Part shown: piece by piece, positions 47,687 through 57,428 of the stretch
Numbering within the stretch: the stretch's first letter is position 1
How the letters are laid out: each line of letters begins with the position of its first letter
Assembly: GCF_021347895.1 (NCBI RefSeq)
Contig: NC_067130.1
Location: 24,573,817 to 24,637,816, forward strand
DNA length: 64,000 nt
Source of the DNA: Acanthochromis polyacanthus
Taxonomy: Eukaryota > Chordata > Actinopteri > Pomacentridae
Direction: 5' to 3'
Notes under the pieces: model-generated
Told to the model about the DNA's origin: nothing
The model's database searches: none
Seen by the model: the letters and a program-made list of their open reading frames with translations, nothing else
Made by a program: the position numbers and the translations under genes

Positions 47687-48144
47687 ATATAGCATCTTTA
47701 TCCAAAGCGCTTTACATGATACGTCACATTCACCCATTCACACACACACATTCAGACACTGATGGCGGAAGCTGCCATGCAAGGTGCTAACCACGACCCA
47801 CCAGGAGCAATTAGGGGTTCGGTGCCTTGCTCAGGGACACCTCGACATGAGCTCAATGGACCGAGGATCGAACCAGCAACACAAGGAAAGAAAGAAAAAA
47901 AAGGGAAAAAAAAACTCTTGCCACGCCCCCACAGTTGTGGTCGTTTTGCGGGCACGTGTAAAAATGTCACACTCCTTCGTCGGCCGAGTTTTTTGACATT
48001 ATCAGGACGGGATGCAAACCTCAAGCAATGACGTTTAATCCGGGAAATAAGACAATAATTGTGTGCGAGTGGCTCGAGCTCTTCACTTATGCTACCATCT
48101 TCTTTGGGTCACGTGACCACCCTCCAAAAGAAGTCTAGTTAATC

Positions 48145-48430
48145 AAACCATTTAATTTGAATGTGGCCTCATCACTCACACAATCTTTGTGGGAAATTGT
48201 TCATTTTCGGTACATCGTTCCAAGTACCACTCGCAATACTGTACTCTTCGGTCTGGATCAACGTCATTAAGAACATGAACTAATCTTGGAATGTAACTTT
48301 TCCATTGACAACGTTTCATGATGTGATGGACAGATGATTTTGAAATGCCTACCTCACGACTAGCTTGCCGTACAGACTTTCTTGGACTTTGCTGAAACGT
48401 TTCCAGTACTCTTTCTTCCTTTGTTAGACT
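48145..48430 (-). pseudogene. Mariner-type transposase N-terminal part
   Basis: The minus strand reads [39 protein letters not shown], a helix-turn-helix pair, then [10 protein letters not shown] and, after a stop, the start of the catalytic domain (DEATFKLNG in a degraded frame). It stops where an internal deletion joins it to the C-terminus. Confidence 0.8.
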
Positions 48431-48441
48431 TCTTTTTATGA

Positions 48442-48624
48442 GGATACCTTAAAGACAAAGTCTACGCAATGAGACCTGCAACAGTCACTGAATTGAGAGC
48501 AACTATTGAACGTGAATGCACACAAATACCAAGGGAATTGCTTCATGATGTGTGCTATTCCATCTCTTCGCGTTGTCGGCAGTATCTGGACCAGAACGGA
48601 CATCAGTTTGAGAACACGCGGTGA
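48442..48624 (+). pseudogene. Mariner-type transposase C-terminus, inverted extra copy
   Basis: The plus strand reads [60 protein letters not shown] and a TGA at 48622-48624. It is the last 60 residues of the transposase and runs towards the TIR ending at 48740. A second, more decayed copy is encoded on the minus strand at 35545-35353 beside the other TIR. Confidence 0.82.
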
Positions 48625-48744
48625 CAAAACAATAGAATGAGGTTTGTAAATTCTTTTACATATTGAAAATTAAACAAATTATAATAAACACCTAGTTCAC
48701 AATTATTTAAAGTGTGTGTACATTTTTTTGGAACACCCTGTATT

Positions 48745-50130
48745 TACATTATGAGTGGAGAATGACTAATGGCTTGTGCACTAGGGGTTGTTAAGGAATT
48801 AAACCACAGAAATACGCAGTAATTGCAACAGAATTTACAAACTTAAAAATAAAAAAATAAACATATTAGAATACAAGCAAGATTAGATTAACAATATAAA
48901 TGGATCTGTGCTGCCCTTCCAACAACTCTATCTTTATACTTATGTTCAGAGCAGTGTGGAGGAACACACTCACATACAGCTCTGTGGGAAATTTAGAGAA
49001 AACAGTACAATTAACTTGAATGTCTTTGGACTGTGGGAAGAAACCAGACAAAGTCCAGCACAAAAAGGGAAGAACATATTAGCCTGGGACTAAAGAAAAT
49101 GTTATAAATGCTCCAATCAGGAAAAAATGGTATTTGTCATGTGTTAAAGTACATATAAGACAGAGATAAATCGATAAGATCACACGTGCAAAAGAAACTG
49201 ATACATAAAATGAAAAATTTGTATTTATTTGGGAACAGTGTTTACATTATGTAGTCTGTCCATTAGAAAGCAATAAAAATGTCTAATTTTTCATTGTATT
49301 ATCTTATATCCATATTGGTCTACCATATAGCCTGCTAAAACAATTTAGAGTAGCCTATGTGTGAATGTGTGAAGTCAATACTACTTTTTTCTAATACATT
49401 TGCACCTGTTATTAACATGCACATTGCCTCTGTATATGTTGTATGGATCCACAAGTATTTGCATTTACATATAAAATGTGTTAATTCTCTAGATTCTGCC
49501 TGCATTGTCATCACACTTCAATATGCAAATGTATCGCGTTTTAGACTCACTTGTCAACCATAGTGTCCTGCTTGAGTTGGTAGAATGAGATGGAGTTATG
49601 TGAGACCAATGTTGCCAGAATGTGCTCATGCTGTACAGACTGTGATTTCATCACATTGTAAGCCTGATCATTTTAAAATGTTGCTCAGATCATATTCTGA
49701 TTCTGATACATTCTGCATGCAGCTGCACCATGCATTATTATGACTTTTCCCTTATCTAGAGCAATTATTCTGAATTAGATTGCATGTTACTACCAGGTGT
49801 GTAGGTTGTAAACCAAACATGACAAAGACTGTCCATCAAGGTACAACTTTTGGGTTGTAAAACAGTCTTGTTTTCCTAGCAGTGGTTTGAGAACACCACA
49901 CATTCTGTTTACTTTTTAACAGTTGTGTGTACCATTATTTCAATGTCATTCAACATTTTGTTTCTAAAATAGCAGACCTTTTTATGACTTTCTAGGACTA
50001 CAAATACCATTCTCACATAACCTTGGTCAAACTATGTTAGGAGTAACCTATGAGTAAACACATTTGGATGGCTTTGGACACGCACAAAAAATGTCATCAA
50101 GGGTAATTGTGGTTTATTTCAACCAGGTAA
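48745..50130. other. Intron, nothing recognised
   Basis: nrg1 first-intron DNA between the mariner nest and the split reading frame. No family resemblance, terminal repeats or structured motifs noticed. Confidence 0.5.
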
Positions 50131-50352
50131 TTATTTCAGTGTTTGTTTTTAGCCAGACTTGAAAACAAGTAAAGATAATAATTCATGTAAACATCTAGCT
50201 TGGAAAATCCAAACTGAATCTCCATGTAATCTCCTATCTCCATGTTAGGAGATACAGGAGAGTCAGTTTGGCATTGGGCGAATTGAATCGCGTTTCCCTC
50301 CCGGGAAAGTTTGGTACGACCAATCATAGCACGGGAGGCGGGAGTTAATGCT

Positions 50353-52296
50353 GAGTCATTCCATGTCAATTCAACAAATGCTTGTTGCACCACTTTCTCA
50401 GATCCTCCCAAAATTTTTTTTGGGCTTTATTTGGGTAATTTTATGAACAAATGCAAAGTATTATGGTTATAAACATACAGTATAAGCAGTAATGATCTAA
50501 TCTAATACCCATAGTCAGTCCAAACTTAATCCTCGCCTATGATTTTAGGGTTTTAAACTACTAAAAAAAGCAATTTATACTCCTTTTACATGGTCAGAAT
50601 TTTTTCCCCTTCCAAAACTTTTACCCTTCTGGTGAGAAAAGTATAGAAATGAATGAAAATAAAAAAATACTGGACTGTGGAATTTCCCAAAATATCCTTA
50701 TTATTTCATGGGCGACTTTATTTTGGGTTTTTCATGCCTCTATTTTAGGACTTATTCTTGTGAAAAGACATTGAAAGAATGAATTTTCTTCTTTACTAAT
50801 GAAAGTTGCATAAGGTAAAAGTTTTAAAACATTAAAATAAAGCTTATTTATTGATTTATAGGCTGTTGAACTCAGGTGTAGACCCAAAATAGCCTAACTT
50901 TAGGCATTAAAAAGTGCATGTGGGATACATGGTACGCGGTTCAAATTTTTTTTGGAGGAACTAGTATGTGTGAAGTATGTGTGAACTTACTTTCATATTT
51001 GTTTCTTGTGCCAAAGATGAGCAACTGCTGAATCAATTTACTATACATTTTGATCCTCGTTTTTGTTTTTAGGAACCATTTACATGACCAACTAAAGATG
51101 AAAGATGAATCTGAAGCATCAGCATCGTAGTATAAGTTACAAAGGGCATATCTGAAGTTAATTATTATATAGACATTGTTTTTTCTTTCATACAGTAACT
51201 GAATAAGAAGAAATGGCATCACTCCCAGACTGCATTCTCAGGACAGCCTCGGTATCGTATTTGACTTATCAGCTGAATTTGAAGATTTGCAAGTGAAATT
51301 CATGCACCCAAAAGGTCCCAGCAAGAAGTTCACATGGCCTAGAAAGGATGACGTAGTGTTGGTGCCTACAGTCCACATCCTCTGTCCAATCACTGCTCCT
51401 TCAACACGCCGTGGTGGACAGTACCACATATCTGGTGCAGATGATGGCCTGATTTCAGAGAAATTCAAGCAGTTCAAAGGACAGAAATAGTGGTGTGATA
51501 AGTTGGGGACAAATTACATGTTTTACATGGGACCTAAGGCAATATAACTCATTTTAACTGCAATATATTAGTTAGAATTCCTAAAAAAACGCCTATAAAA
51601 CATAGTGCATTTCTTGGTTAAATTGGCCATGAAGGATTCAAGAAACAATGTTGATACTTCAGATATCAATTATTCGGATGTTTATTGTTATACAGACAAA
51701 GTTTCATGTTTCTACTCCATGTCCCACATTGGTTTCTGTGCCAATATATGTATGGTGTTTTTCAGTCTGTTTCATAAATAGGCATCGTTTTGAGGTCTAA
51801 GGAGACTAGCTAGCTCTTGGATATTTTTAGGTTAGAGAGAACTTTTAAGGTACTTTGAGATTTTTATAACATATGAACCTTGTTACTTATTAAAATTTGT
51901 GAAAAAAATGCCTAAATTCTTGAAAAATGCCATTTTCGCCAAATTTTTAAATTGCCCTGTACCACAGAGAAATGGGTATATTCATTCCAAATTTTTTTTT
52001 CCTGCTCTATTGTTAAGGTGTTTGAACCCTTCAGATCACTTGTAAGTCTATATCATCAGTCAGTTCCCAGTATTATCTTCCTAAATCAAGCCTTTCTACC
52101 TAACATATCAATTTCCGAGTGGAAAAATAGGGATTTAAATATTTTATAACTTAGCAAATAGCAATCATATGATGTTAAAACTTTGCAAGTAATCTATTCT
52201 TATGTTGGGATAGTTAAAAAAAAAAGTTTGGAGATGATCAGAGGAGGTCATGCAACAAAATTTCCTCAGATTTGTTGAAATGAGATGGAATGACTC
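50353..52296. mobile_element. TIR element, 1944 bp, 4-bp TGCT duplication
   Basis: Ends GAGTCATTCCATGTCAATTC and (right end reversed) GAGTCATTCCATCTCATTTC continue similar for about 80 bp with small indels (AACAAAT, GTTGCA, TCAGAT/CTGAT, then an A/T run). TGCT occurs at 50349-50352 and 52297-52300. A 4-bp duplication is known for Sola and Chapaev superfamilies, but no transposase was recognised. AT-rich interior with one exon-like coding stretch at 51196-51490. Confidence 0.75.
51196..51490 (+). pseudogene. Exon-like coding stretch inside the TIR element
   Basis: After a good acceptor (TTTTCTTTCATACAG, ending 51195) the plus strand has an open frame that includes DSLGIVFDLSAEFEDLQVKF, MHPKGPSKKFTWPRKDDVVL, VPTVHILCPITAPSTRRGGQ, YHISGADDGLI, and ends at TAG 51488-51490. 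The F-MHP-GP-K-F-WP pattern recalls C-terminal segments of uncharacterised fish proteins. I cannot name it. It could be the last exon of the element's own gene or a captured host exon. Confidence 0.5.
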
Positions 52297-52829
52297 TGCT
52301 GCGTCATCTTCAGCGCCTGGATTCAGCGCTGGAGGAGGAGGAGGGCCAAAGCGAATCTTTTTGTGGTCTCTTGGCGTTTTGGATGGCGTTAGTCGTTGCC
52401 TTTTCACTTGACGTTTCCGACGATGAGGAGGCAGTGGATGGCTCGTTACTTTCGACTTCTTGCCATTGTTTGTACAGAGGAAAATCCCGTTCCAAACGTG
52501 TAAGTAAATTTAAGCAACTTTTACGCATACGCACCGACTTGGTTTGGCTCCGATTTAAAGTTATTCCTAACACCGCTAATCGTTCAGAAGGAGTCTTTTG
52601 TTGCGTAGCCTTTTCAAAAATAAGTGTTGTACTTGAGAGTACCACATGTATTCGCAGATTTTTGTGACAAAAACGGCAGTAATCATTCACCGCGACGCTT
52701 TCTTGGCTGCATGCCATTGTTGTTTGGACTACACTTCAAGGTCGATTTGTTTGTGGGTCACATCCGTGTTACGCTGATTTGTTCTTTCTCGTTCAAGCTG
52801 CATTCATTAGCCCCTCCTTTTTGAAATCG

Positions 52830-53840
52830 TCTCCTATCATCACAATGCCAGACTGCCTTTATTTGTATTTATATTAATACATAAATAAAGTCAGTCTGGA
52901 TTTTCCAGGCAAGTAAACATCAGCTTTCTTTGGAAAGGTGCAGGGAGCTATATATTTCCCTCCATCTCTACAATGAAAGTGAGAAGTGCAAAGTTAGCAT
53001 GACACGATAGATATCCTAATGCAAAATATGCCAAGTTGCAGTAAACCAGAATTCCCCATTAACAACATCTGGAGTTTGAATGTCTAGATGGATGAGACAG
53101 CCTTGTACTTACTCCCTGATATACAGTGTCATCAAACACTTCTTCGCACCTTACAGTAAGGAGCTTTCCCTCAGGGTAACATGTGGAGGGTACATTCCTC
53201 AGGCTGAAACAAGAGATTTACATGTGTCCACTTTGGTGAATCTGACTTGTAACACTATCCAAAGAAGCCTCATGGAAAAAATAAGAGACTTTTAGCATGA
53301 CAATAATGTTCTTGGATGAGACCCATCGATGAGCTATCAATGCTGCTATACAAGAAATCAATATATTTAGCTACAGTAGCTGGAAACTAACACCCTCTCT
53401 ACCACCATCACCTTAAATTAGCTAACCTGCACACAGTACAATAAATCACGCAGTGATGTGACTGAAACAGAATCATAAGGGTGGCAAGCCACTGGCGGAC
53501 AGACAGTATTAGTGGGTTGTTTCCCTGCGGTGCAGGGATGGAGGAGGCATCAATTAGCCTTCAGCAGACTCTGACCTTGAAATGGAGTGCAAGCAGAAAC
53601 AGGAAGTCTCCTTGTACAACAGCCTGGAGTTTCAGTTTGTGTCTTGCATCATTTATTGATTTTCCCTTTTTCAAATGACTGGAAATGTGCATCCGTACAT
53701 TTTAGATGTGTTCCAGTGTGCTTACATATGCTGTCTTTCTGCAAAGACATTAAAAAATAATGCCACAACAACATTCATTTTTTGTAGTATGTCTAAACCT
53801 TTGTACTAAATTTTAGGGATCTTTCAGACTTAAAAAGGAC
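52830..53840. other. Intron, nothing recognised
   Basis: nrg1 first intron near the type III exon. No repeat family identified. Confidence 0.45.
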
Positions 53841-53846
53841 AAAGTG

Positions 53847-53886
53847 AATATGCGGTTTCTAACATTCATGTTAGAAACCGCATATT
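53847..53886. repeat. Perfect 19-bp palindrome with 2-nt loop
   Basis: AATATGCGGTTTCTAACAT at 53847-53865 is followed by TC and then its exact reverse complement at 53868-53886. It is 411 bp from the end of the nrg1 type III exon. It is not followed by a T-run on either strand, so it does not look like a terminator, and it matches no mobile-element end seen here. Confidence 0.9.
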
Positions 53887-54296
53887 TACTCACCGTAGGG
53901 CTGAAGTAAGTTGAATAGAGCTGTTATTTCTTGAACACCTATATAAGTAGCAATAGCACAGAGGCTTTGTCGTGGGCCTCTGTGCAGCTCTCTGCAAGTC
54001 ACAGCATGTCTGTTTTCAGGTCCTGAAGGCACTTCCTGGCACAGTTGATTGATCACAGCAAGTGTAAAATCAATGGCAAAGAAGAAAAAACATTTATATC
54101 CCATTTTAACAACACTTATTTTGACTTTACAATGATAAAAATTACAGTCTGGCTTTAGTTTTATATGTCCTAACCCTAAGCCCAACTCTTACATTTCATA
54201 TCTTAGTGTTAGAAGCCAGTACTGGATGAAAAAAAGATCCTGTCTGTTGAGACAATCCAATTCCAGTGCTTTTACTAAACATGTATTGGTACTTAC

Positions 54297-54993
54297 AGAT
54301 AGTCGGGATGATGTTGTTTAATTCCTGTGCTGTCTGGGGGTGTGCAGTCTGCTTTGGGACAGTGGGATGTTCAGCGTTGTATTTCAGTGTTGCAGAGGGT
54401 TCCATCTCTCTTGGAGACTGAGGCACGTATGGCCCTTGTGTAAATTTCTCTTCGACTAAAACTTCAGGATGTCCTGGAGTAATGGCGATGGTTGTGGATA
54501 GGGAGACAGTAGAGGGAGCTAAATGAGGAATTGAGACAGTTATTTCCAGCCTGGGGTCAACTGATATAATAATTGGGTCCTGTCCAATAGGTTTAGGATC
54601 TAAGTGTGTGGGTGGTTCATACTCAAAGATCTTATCCACAAAGACCCATTTGAGGCCAGCTGTGCAGAGGGCTAAGCTAAGCAGGCAGGCTAGGATGGGC
54701 AGAATGCAGATTTTCTCAGAGTGCAGGCATTTATTAATCTGTTCCATCTCTATGCACACGCAGCAGGTCCCAGGCAAGGCCACAATTCCCGAAGCCCCCA
54801 CATGCTCCCCATCGCCATCACCTCCTCCTTCTGCAGTTTCCTCTGCATCCTCCTCCCCTCTCTCACCAACTGCCTCTGTCTCCTCTGGTTTCTCCTCTGG
54901 GACTTGTCCAGTATCAACAGTAGAGCTGGTGGGGGAGGATGATCCAGGAGGAGGAGCTGGCCCTGCATAGAAATCCTCCATTCCCTCAGTCAT
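54297..54993 (-). CDS. nrg1: nrg1 type III (cysteine-rich domain) first coding exon
   Basis: Encodes the N-terminus of type III neuregulin-1, the juxtacrine ErbB ligand that keeps its N-terminus in the cytoplasm. Start at ATG 54993: an in-frame TGA lies 39 bases upstream and no other ATG intervenes. Residues 1-70 are acidic and low in complexity. The cysteine-rich domain follows, with C77, C78, C80, C89, C96, C103 and C110 around a hydrophobic helix (ICILPILACLLSLALC, about 95-110), then the highly conserved KWVFVDKIFEYEPPTHLDP. After GQDPIIISVDPRLE the sequence is a Ser/Thr/Pro-rich stalk. The donor is GTAAGT at 54296 downward. It leaves one base of a serine codon that the EGF exon at 23459 completes, so the intron is 30.8 kb. 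Confidence 0.97.
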
Positions 54994-55117
54994 CCTTTCG
55001 AACTGCTGGATGAAGTGTCCCTGAAGACTTCAACTTTTAACTCAAAGCATCACACAGTGGCTGTCTGCCACCCGTGTCCTTGGCCGTGTTTTCTATCATG
55101 AGGACACAAAGTCAGAG
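54994..55117 (-). other. nrg1: nrg1 5' untranslated part of the coding exon
   Basis: A candidate acceptor, TTTCCTCTGAAATCCCAG, ends at 55118-55119 (minus strand), which would make the exon run 55117-54297. A weaker alternative (CCTCATGATAG) lies nearer the ATG. Inferred from splice signals only. Confidence 0.45.
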
Positions 55118-55372
55118 CTGGGATTTCAGAGGAAAGTAAAAATGCCCTTCAGACAGTTGAACCTTGTTAACAGTCCGGAAGATATGTAGTCAGCCTGTGC
55201 ATTAGGGTAAGGAGTTCCTTACTCATGCTTTTTCAGAACACATATAATCATGGGTCTGTACAATCGCCATATTTGCTGCAAGTAAAAATGAAAAAATATT
55301 GCAAGAGAATTAGATTCTGTAATTGTTTTGTACGGTCTAGTGAGCAGGCGTGAAACAGTAGCACTTACTTAC

Positions 55373-55700
55373 CTGAACACTTGGGCTGAAGAGGAAGAAC
55401 AGGCAATGTCGACGTGATGGGCTGGCTGCAGCTGCAGCAACTGTAGTGCAGAGGACAGGACAGCCAGGCACTGCAGTGGCAGGAGGGACATGCTGTTGTG
55501 TCTGTAGAACTCCAGGCAGCTGAAAGGCTGAATCATCAGGGAGCGGCAGGTGCCCTTCCTCTCAGTGCAGCCACAGAAACAGATGAGTAAGGGGAAAGAG
55601 AAAGAAAGAGAATCACACAGAGAGGGAGGGGGGCTGCAGTAGCAAAGAAGGGAAGAGGAGACTGGATACTCCCCTTTTTTCTCTCAGCCCTCCTCTCTCA
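55373..55700 (-). other. nrg1: Probable non-coding first exon of nrg1 type III transcript
   Basis: A near-perfect donor, CAG followed by GTAAGTAAGT, begins at 55372 on the minus strand, 255 bp before the candidate acceptor of the coding exon. The sequence upstream is C/T- and CAGC-rich without a long conserved frame, as expected for a 5' untranslated exon. The upstream limit and transcription start are not determined; the end given is arbitrary. Confidence 0.4.
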
Positions 55701-56048
55701 ATCTTTCCTCTCCAAGTGGTTAGCAGGCCAGCTGCTGGCCTCCTCCCTTTTCTGCCTCTCTTCCTGTCTGGTGGTGTGTCCGTGCTGTCTTTGCAGGCTG
55801 CTCCCAATCCTAGCACAAAGCATCCAGCTAAGCAAGTTCCTACTTGATCCAATTAAAGCGCATGTCAGCGAATCACAGACAGGCAGGCTGCCGTGGCCAC
55901 CCCCTCTAGCACCACTCCCCATTGATTATGCTGATACTAAAGGGTGTGTTTTTTTTTTTGTCAAGGGGAAGGAGCCAAGGGAGCAGACATACAATCTACC
56001 TAAGGGGATGCAACCATTGTTTTCTACCCCTGTCTATATTTATCTACA

Positions 56049-56051
<3 letters not shown>

Positions 56052-56123
<72 letters not shown>
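56052..56123. repeat. (TG)n microsatellite, 36 units
   Basis: Uninterrupted GT/TG from 56052 to 56123 in the presumed upstream flank of the nrg1 type III exon. The valine/cysteine-rich frame across it is an artefact. Confidence 0.96.
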
Positions 56124-56125
<2 letters not shown>

Positions 56126-56244
56126 ACTGCATGTGTATGAGAGTTTTGGTATTATTATTTAACATTTTTAACACTGACATCAGATTGAATAATTTTCAGG
56201 TGATATGTATTTAACTGATTTCTATCCTATACTAAGGTGTGCAT

Positions 56245-57110
56245 AATTGTCAGGCAGCTTCTGTACTTCTGGTAAAATGGGATAAAAAATAGATTTAATG
56301 GACTCTGACATTCAAAAATACCCCTGAGACACATGTAGGACTAATAAGCCCTGACCACAAGACAATCAAATTTCTTGCTCTGAATAGTCGTTCGGGTCAC
56401 AAAGAAAAAAAATAGTAATAACATTAAGAAAAGGCCAAAACTGCAAAAAGTTAAGCACGAAGCTACCAGGAAGCCATTATCCTGCAATGTCATTACATTT
56501 CAAATCCGCAACCTATTTGTAGTGTCTAGAAGTACACCATTTCAAATAAGGTTGAAACAAAACCCCTACTAAAGATTCACCAGTCAGTTCACCATAGGTG
56601 TAATTGTCCACACTGGACATAGATTTACCTAAAAACTGATTTTTCAAAGATTTCATGGACAGATTAAATTAGCATGACTCCTGATGGACCCAATGGATAG
56701 ACCTGTGGCTGGATCTGTACTGGAGAAGATTGATGACAGGTGAAATGTCTTCAAGGAACTCAGGCAAGTCCAGTTAATTCCTTGTAACACAAAGAACACC
56801 GGACAACACTCAGGCACAAGCAAGGTGAAATAGGGGTCTCGGTAATGGCTGCTATCAGTGGGGATGAGGTAGTTGGACCTTTTCAGATTGAAGATGAAAC
56901 AAAAATCAGGTCCCAAACCTAATGATGGTTTCCTAAAGACACTTTTTCAAGCAGTAATACAGGAAGGCCTTTTCAAGAATGCAATGACCCCATGCTCCAT
57001 CACATTCATCCAGGCACTCCACTGCTTGGCTCACCAACAGATGGGCTCAAGTGTGACTGAATAATGACCTCTCTCCTTTCCTCAACTTCAGTCCTACTGA
57101 GAACTTCTGG
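56245..57110 (+). pseudogene. Decayed Tc1-like element with transposase remnants
   Basis: Starts with a recognisable Tc1-group terminus (AAGGTGTGCATAATTGTCAGGCAGCTTC) and carries remnants in the right order: KMG-KIDLMDSDIQK-like start, a DHKTIK-like helix, GWIC-TG-like and VGPFQIEDET near 56870, then LFQAVIQEGLF and NAMTPC, and SPTENFW in place of [11 protein letters not shown] near 57095. Many indels; no right-hand terminus. Confidence 0.65.
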
Positions 57111-57120
57111 GTACTTCCAA

Positions 57121-57428
57121 TCAATCAATCAATCAAAGTGTATTTATATAGCCCTGTACAACAGCCCAAAGAGTGACCAAAGTACTATACACTAAAAACA
57201 AGAGAATAAGTTAAAAACAATATACTAACTTAAAACAGAGACAGCAATATACAATACAATAAAACAACAAAAACAAAAAACAATAAAACAACACAACAAT
57301 ATGCTTCTAAAAGTTAGTACATAAAAAAACTAAATCAAATGTCACCATGCCGCTAGTTGTTAAAAGCCATTTTAAACAGAAAGGTTTTGAATTTTGACTG
57401 ACAAAGACCCAGGCCAGTGATAGTGCAG
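57121..57428. repeat. Teleost SINE-like repeat, (CAAT)n start
   Basis: (CAAT)n at 57119-57135 followed by AAAGTGTATTTATATAGCCC and a body with AAAGCCATTTTAAACAGAAA and CAAAGACCCAGGCCAGTGAT. A common fish repeat layout. The Harbinger element begins at its right edge. Confidence 0.55.

Larger units (their letters stand above)
45130..47885. repeat. Teleost dispersed repeat split by the hAT
   Basis: Left part 45130-45154 (AAATGGTTGTATTCATATAGC) and right part 47687-47885 (TTTATCCAAAGCGCTTTACA, CATTCACCCATTCACACACA, GATCGAACCAGCAAC) are the two halves of one very common fish repeat. They rejoin on removing the hAT at 45155-47686 and one duplication. The repeat itself lies inside the L1. Confidence 0.65.
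40442..48125 (-). mobile_element. L1-clade LINE (about 5.1 kb net) containing a hAT
   Basis: The 3' end is the T-run at 40442-40450 (poly-A on the minus strand) and the 5' end is at 48125. AAAAGAAGTCTA is duplicated at 40430-40441 and 48126-48137. The 5' end includes a promoter-like GC-rich segment (47930-48125). ORF2 occupies 44560-40793. An ORF1 was not recognisable. The L1 carries a SINE-like repeat and, inside that, a hAT at 45155-47686. This border interpretation also makes the RTE and mariner flanks read correctly. Confidence 0.78.
33594..48740 (-). mobile_element. Mariner-type element with long end repeats, split by nested insertions
   Basis: One element of about 907 bp scattered over 15 kb: 33594-33623, 35278-35558 and 48145-48740. 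Terminal sequence CAGGGTGT(C/T)CCAAAAAAATG is at both ends, with TA duplications at 33592-33593 and 48741-48742. On the minus strand it reads transposase N-terminus (48430-48145) then an internally deleted join to the C-terminus (35545-35353) and the 3' TIR. At its other end, an inverted copy of the same 3' terminus (48431-48740) replaces the normal 5' end, so about 300 bp at each end are mutual inverted repeats. Everything between is inserted DNA described separately. Confidence 0.88.
50160..52717 (-). pseudogene. Unidentified reading frame split by a TIR element
   Basis: Starts at 52717 (minus) with MACSQESVAVNDYCRFCHKN, which has a CxxC pair and a later lone SC, similar to an N-terminal zinc-binding domain found in uncharacterised, probably transposon-derived fish proteins. 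A Ser/Glu-rich linker follows, then a frameshift near 52400 into KRQRLTPSKTPRDHKKIRFG and a proline-rich stretch ending EDDAA at 52297. Removing the insertion (50353-52296) and one TGCT makes the frame continue directly as LTPASRAMIGRTKLSREGN and on to about 50160. Function unknown. It may be the first exon of an old DNA transposon. Confidence 0.6.

Noticed and set aside
54297..54993. Assigning the gene to nrg2 or nrg3
   Set aside because: The cysteine-rich domain with KWVFVDKIFEY followed by THLDP, and the beta loop ending ASFY, are neuregulin-1 type III features. A lineage-specific nrg1 paralog cannot be excluded from one locus.
55771..56214. 147-aa frame with a VCVCV repeat near the nrg1 5' region
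   Set aside because: Runs through the (TG)n microsatellite; no conserved start or homology.
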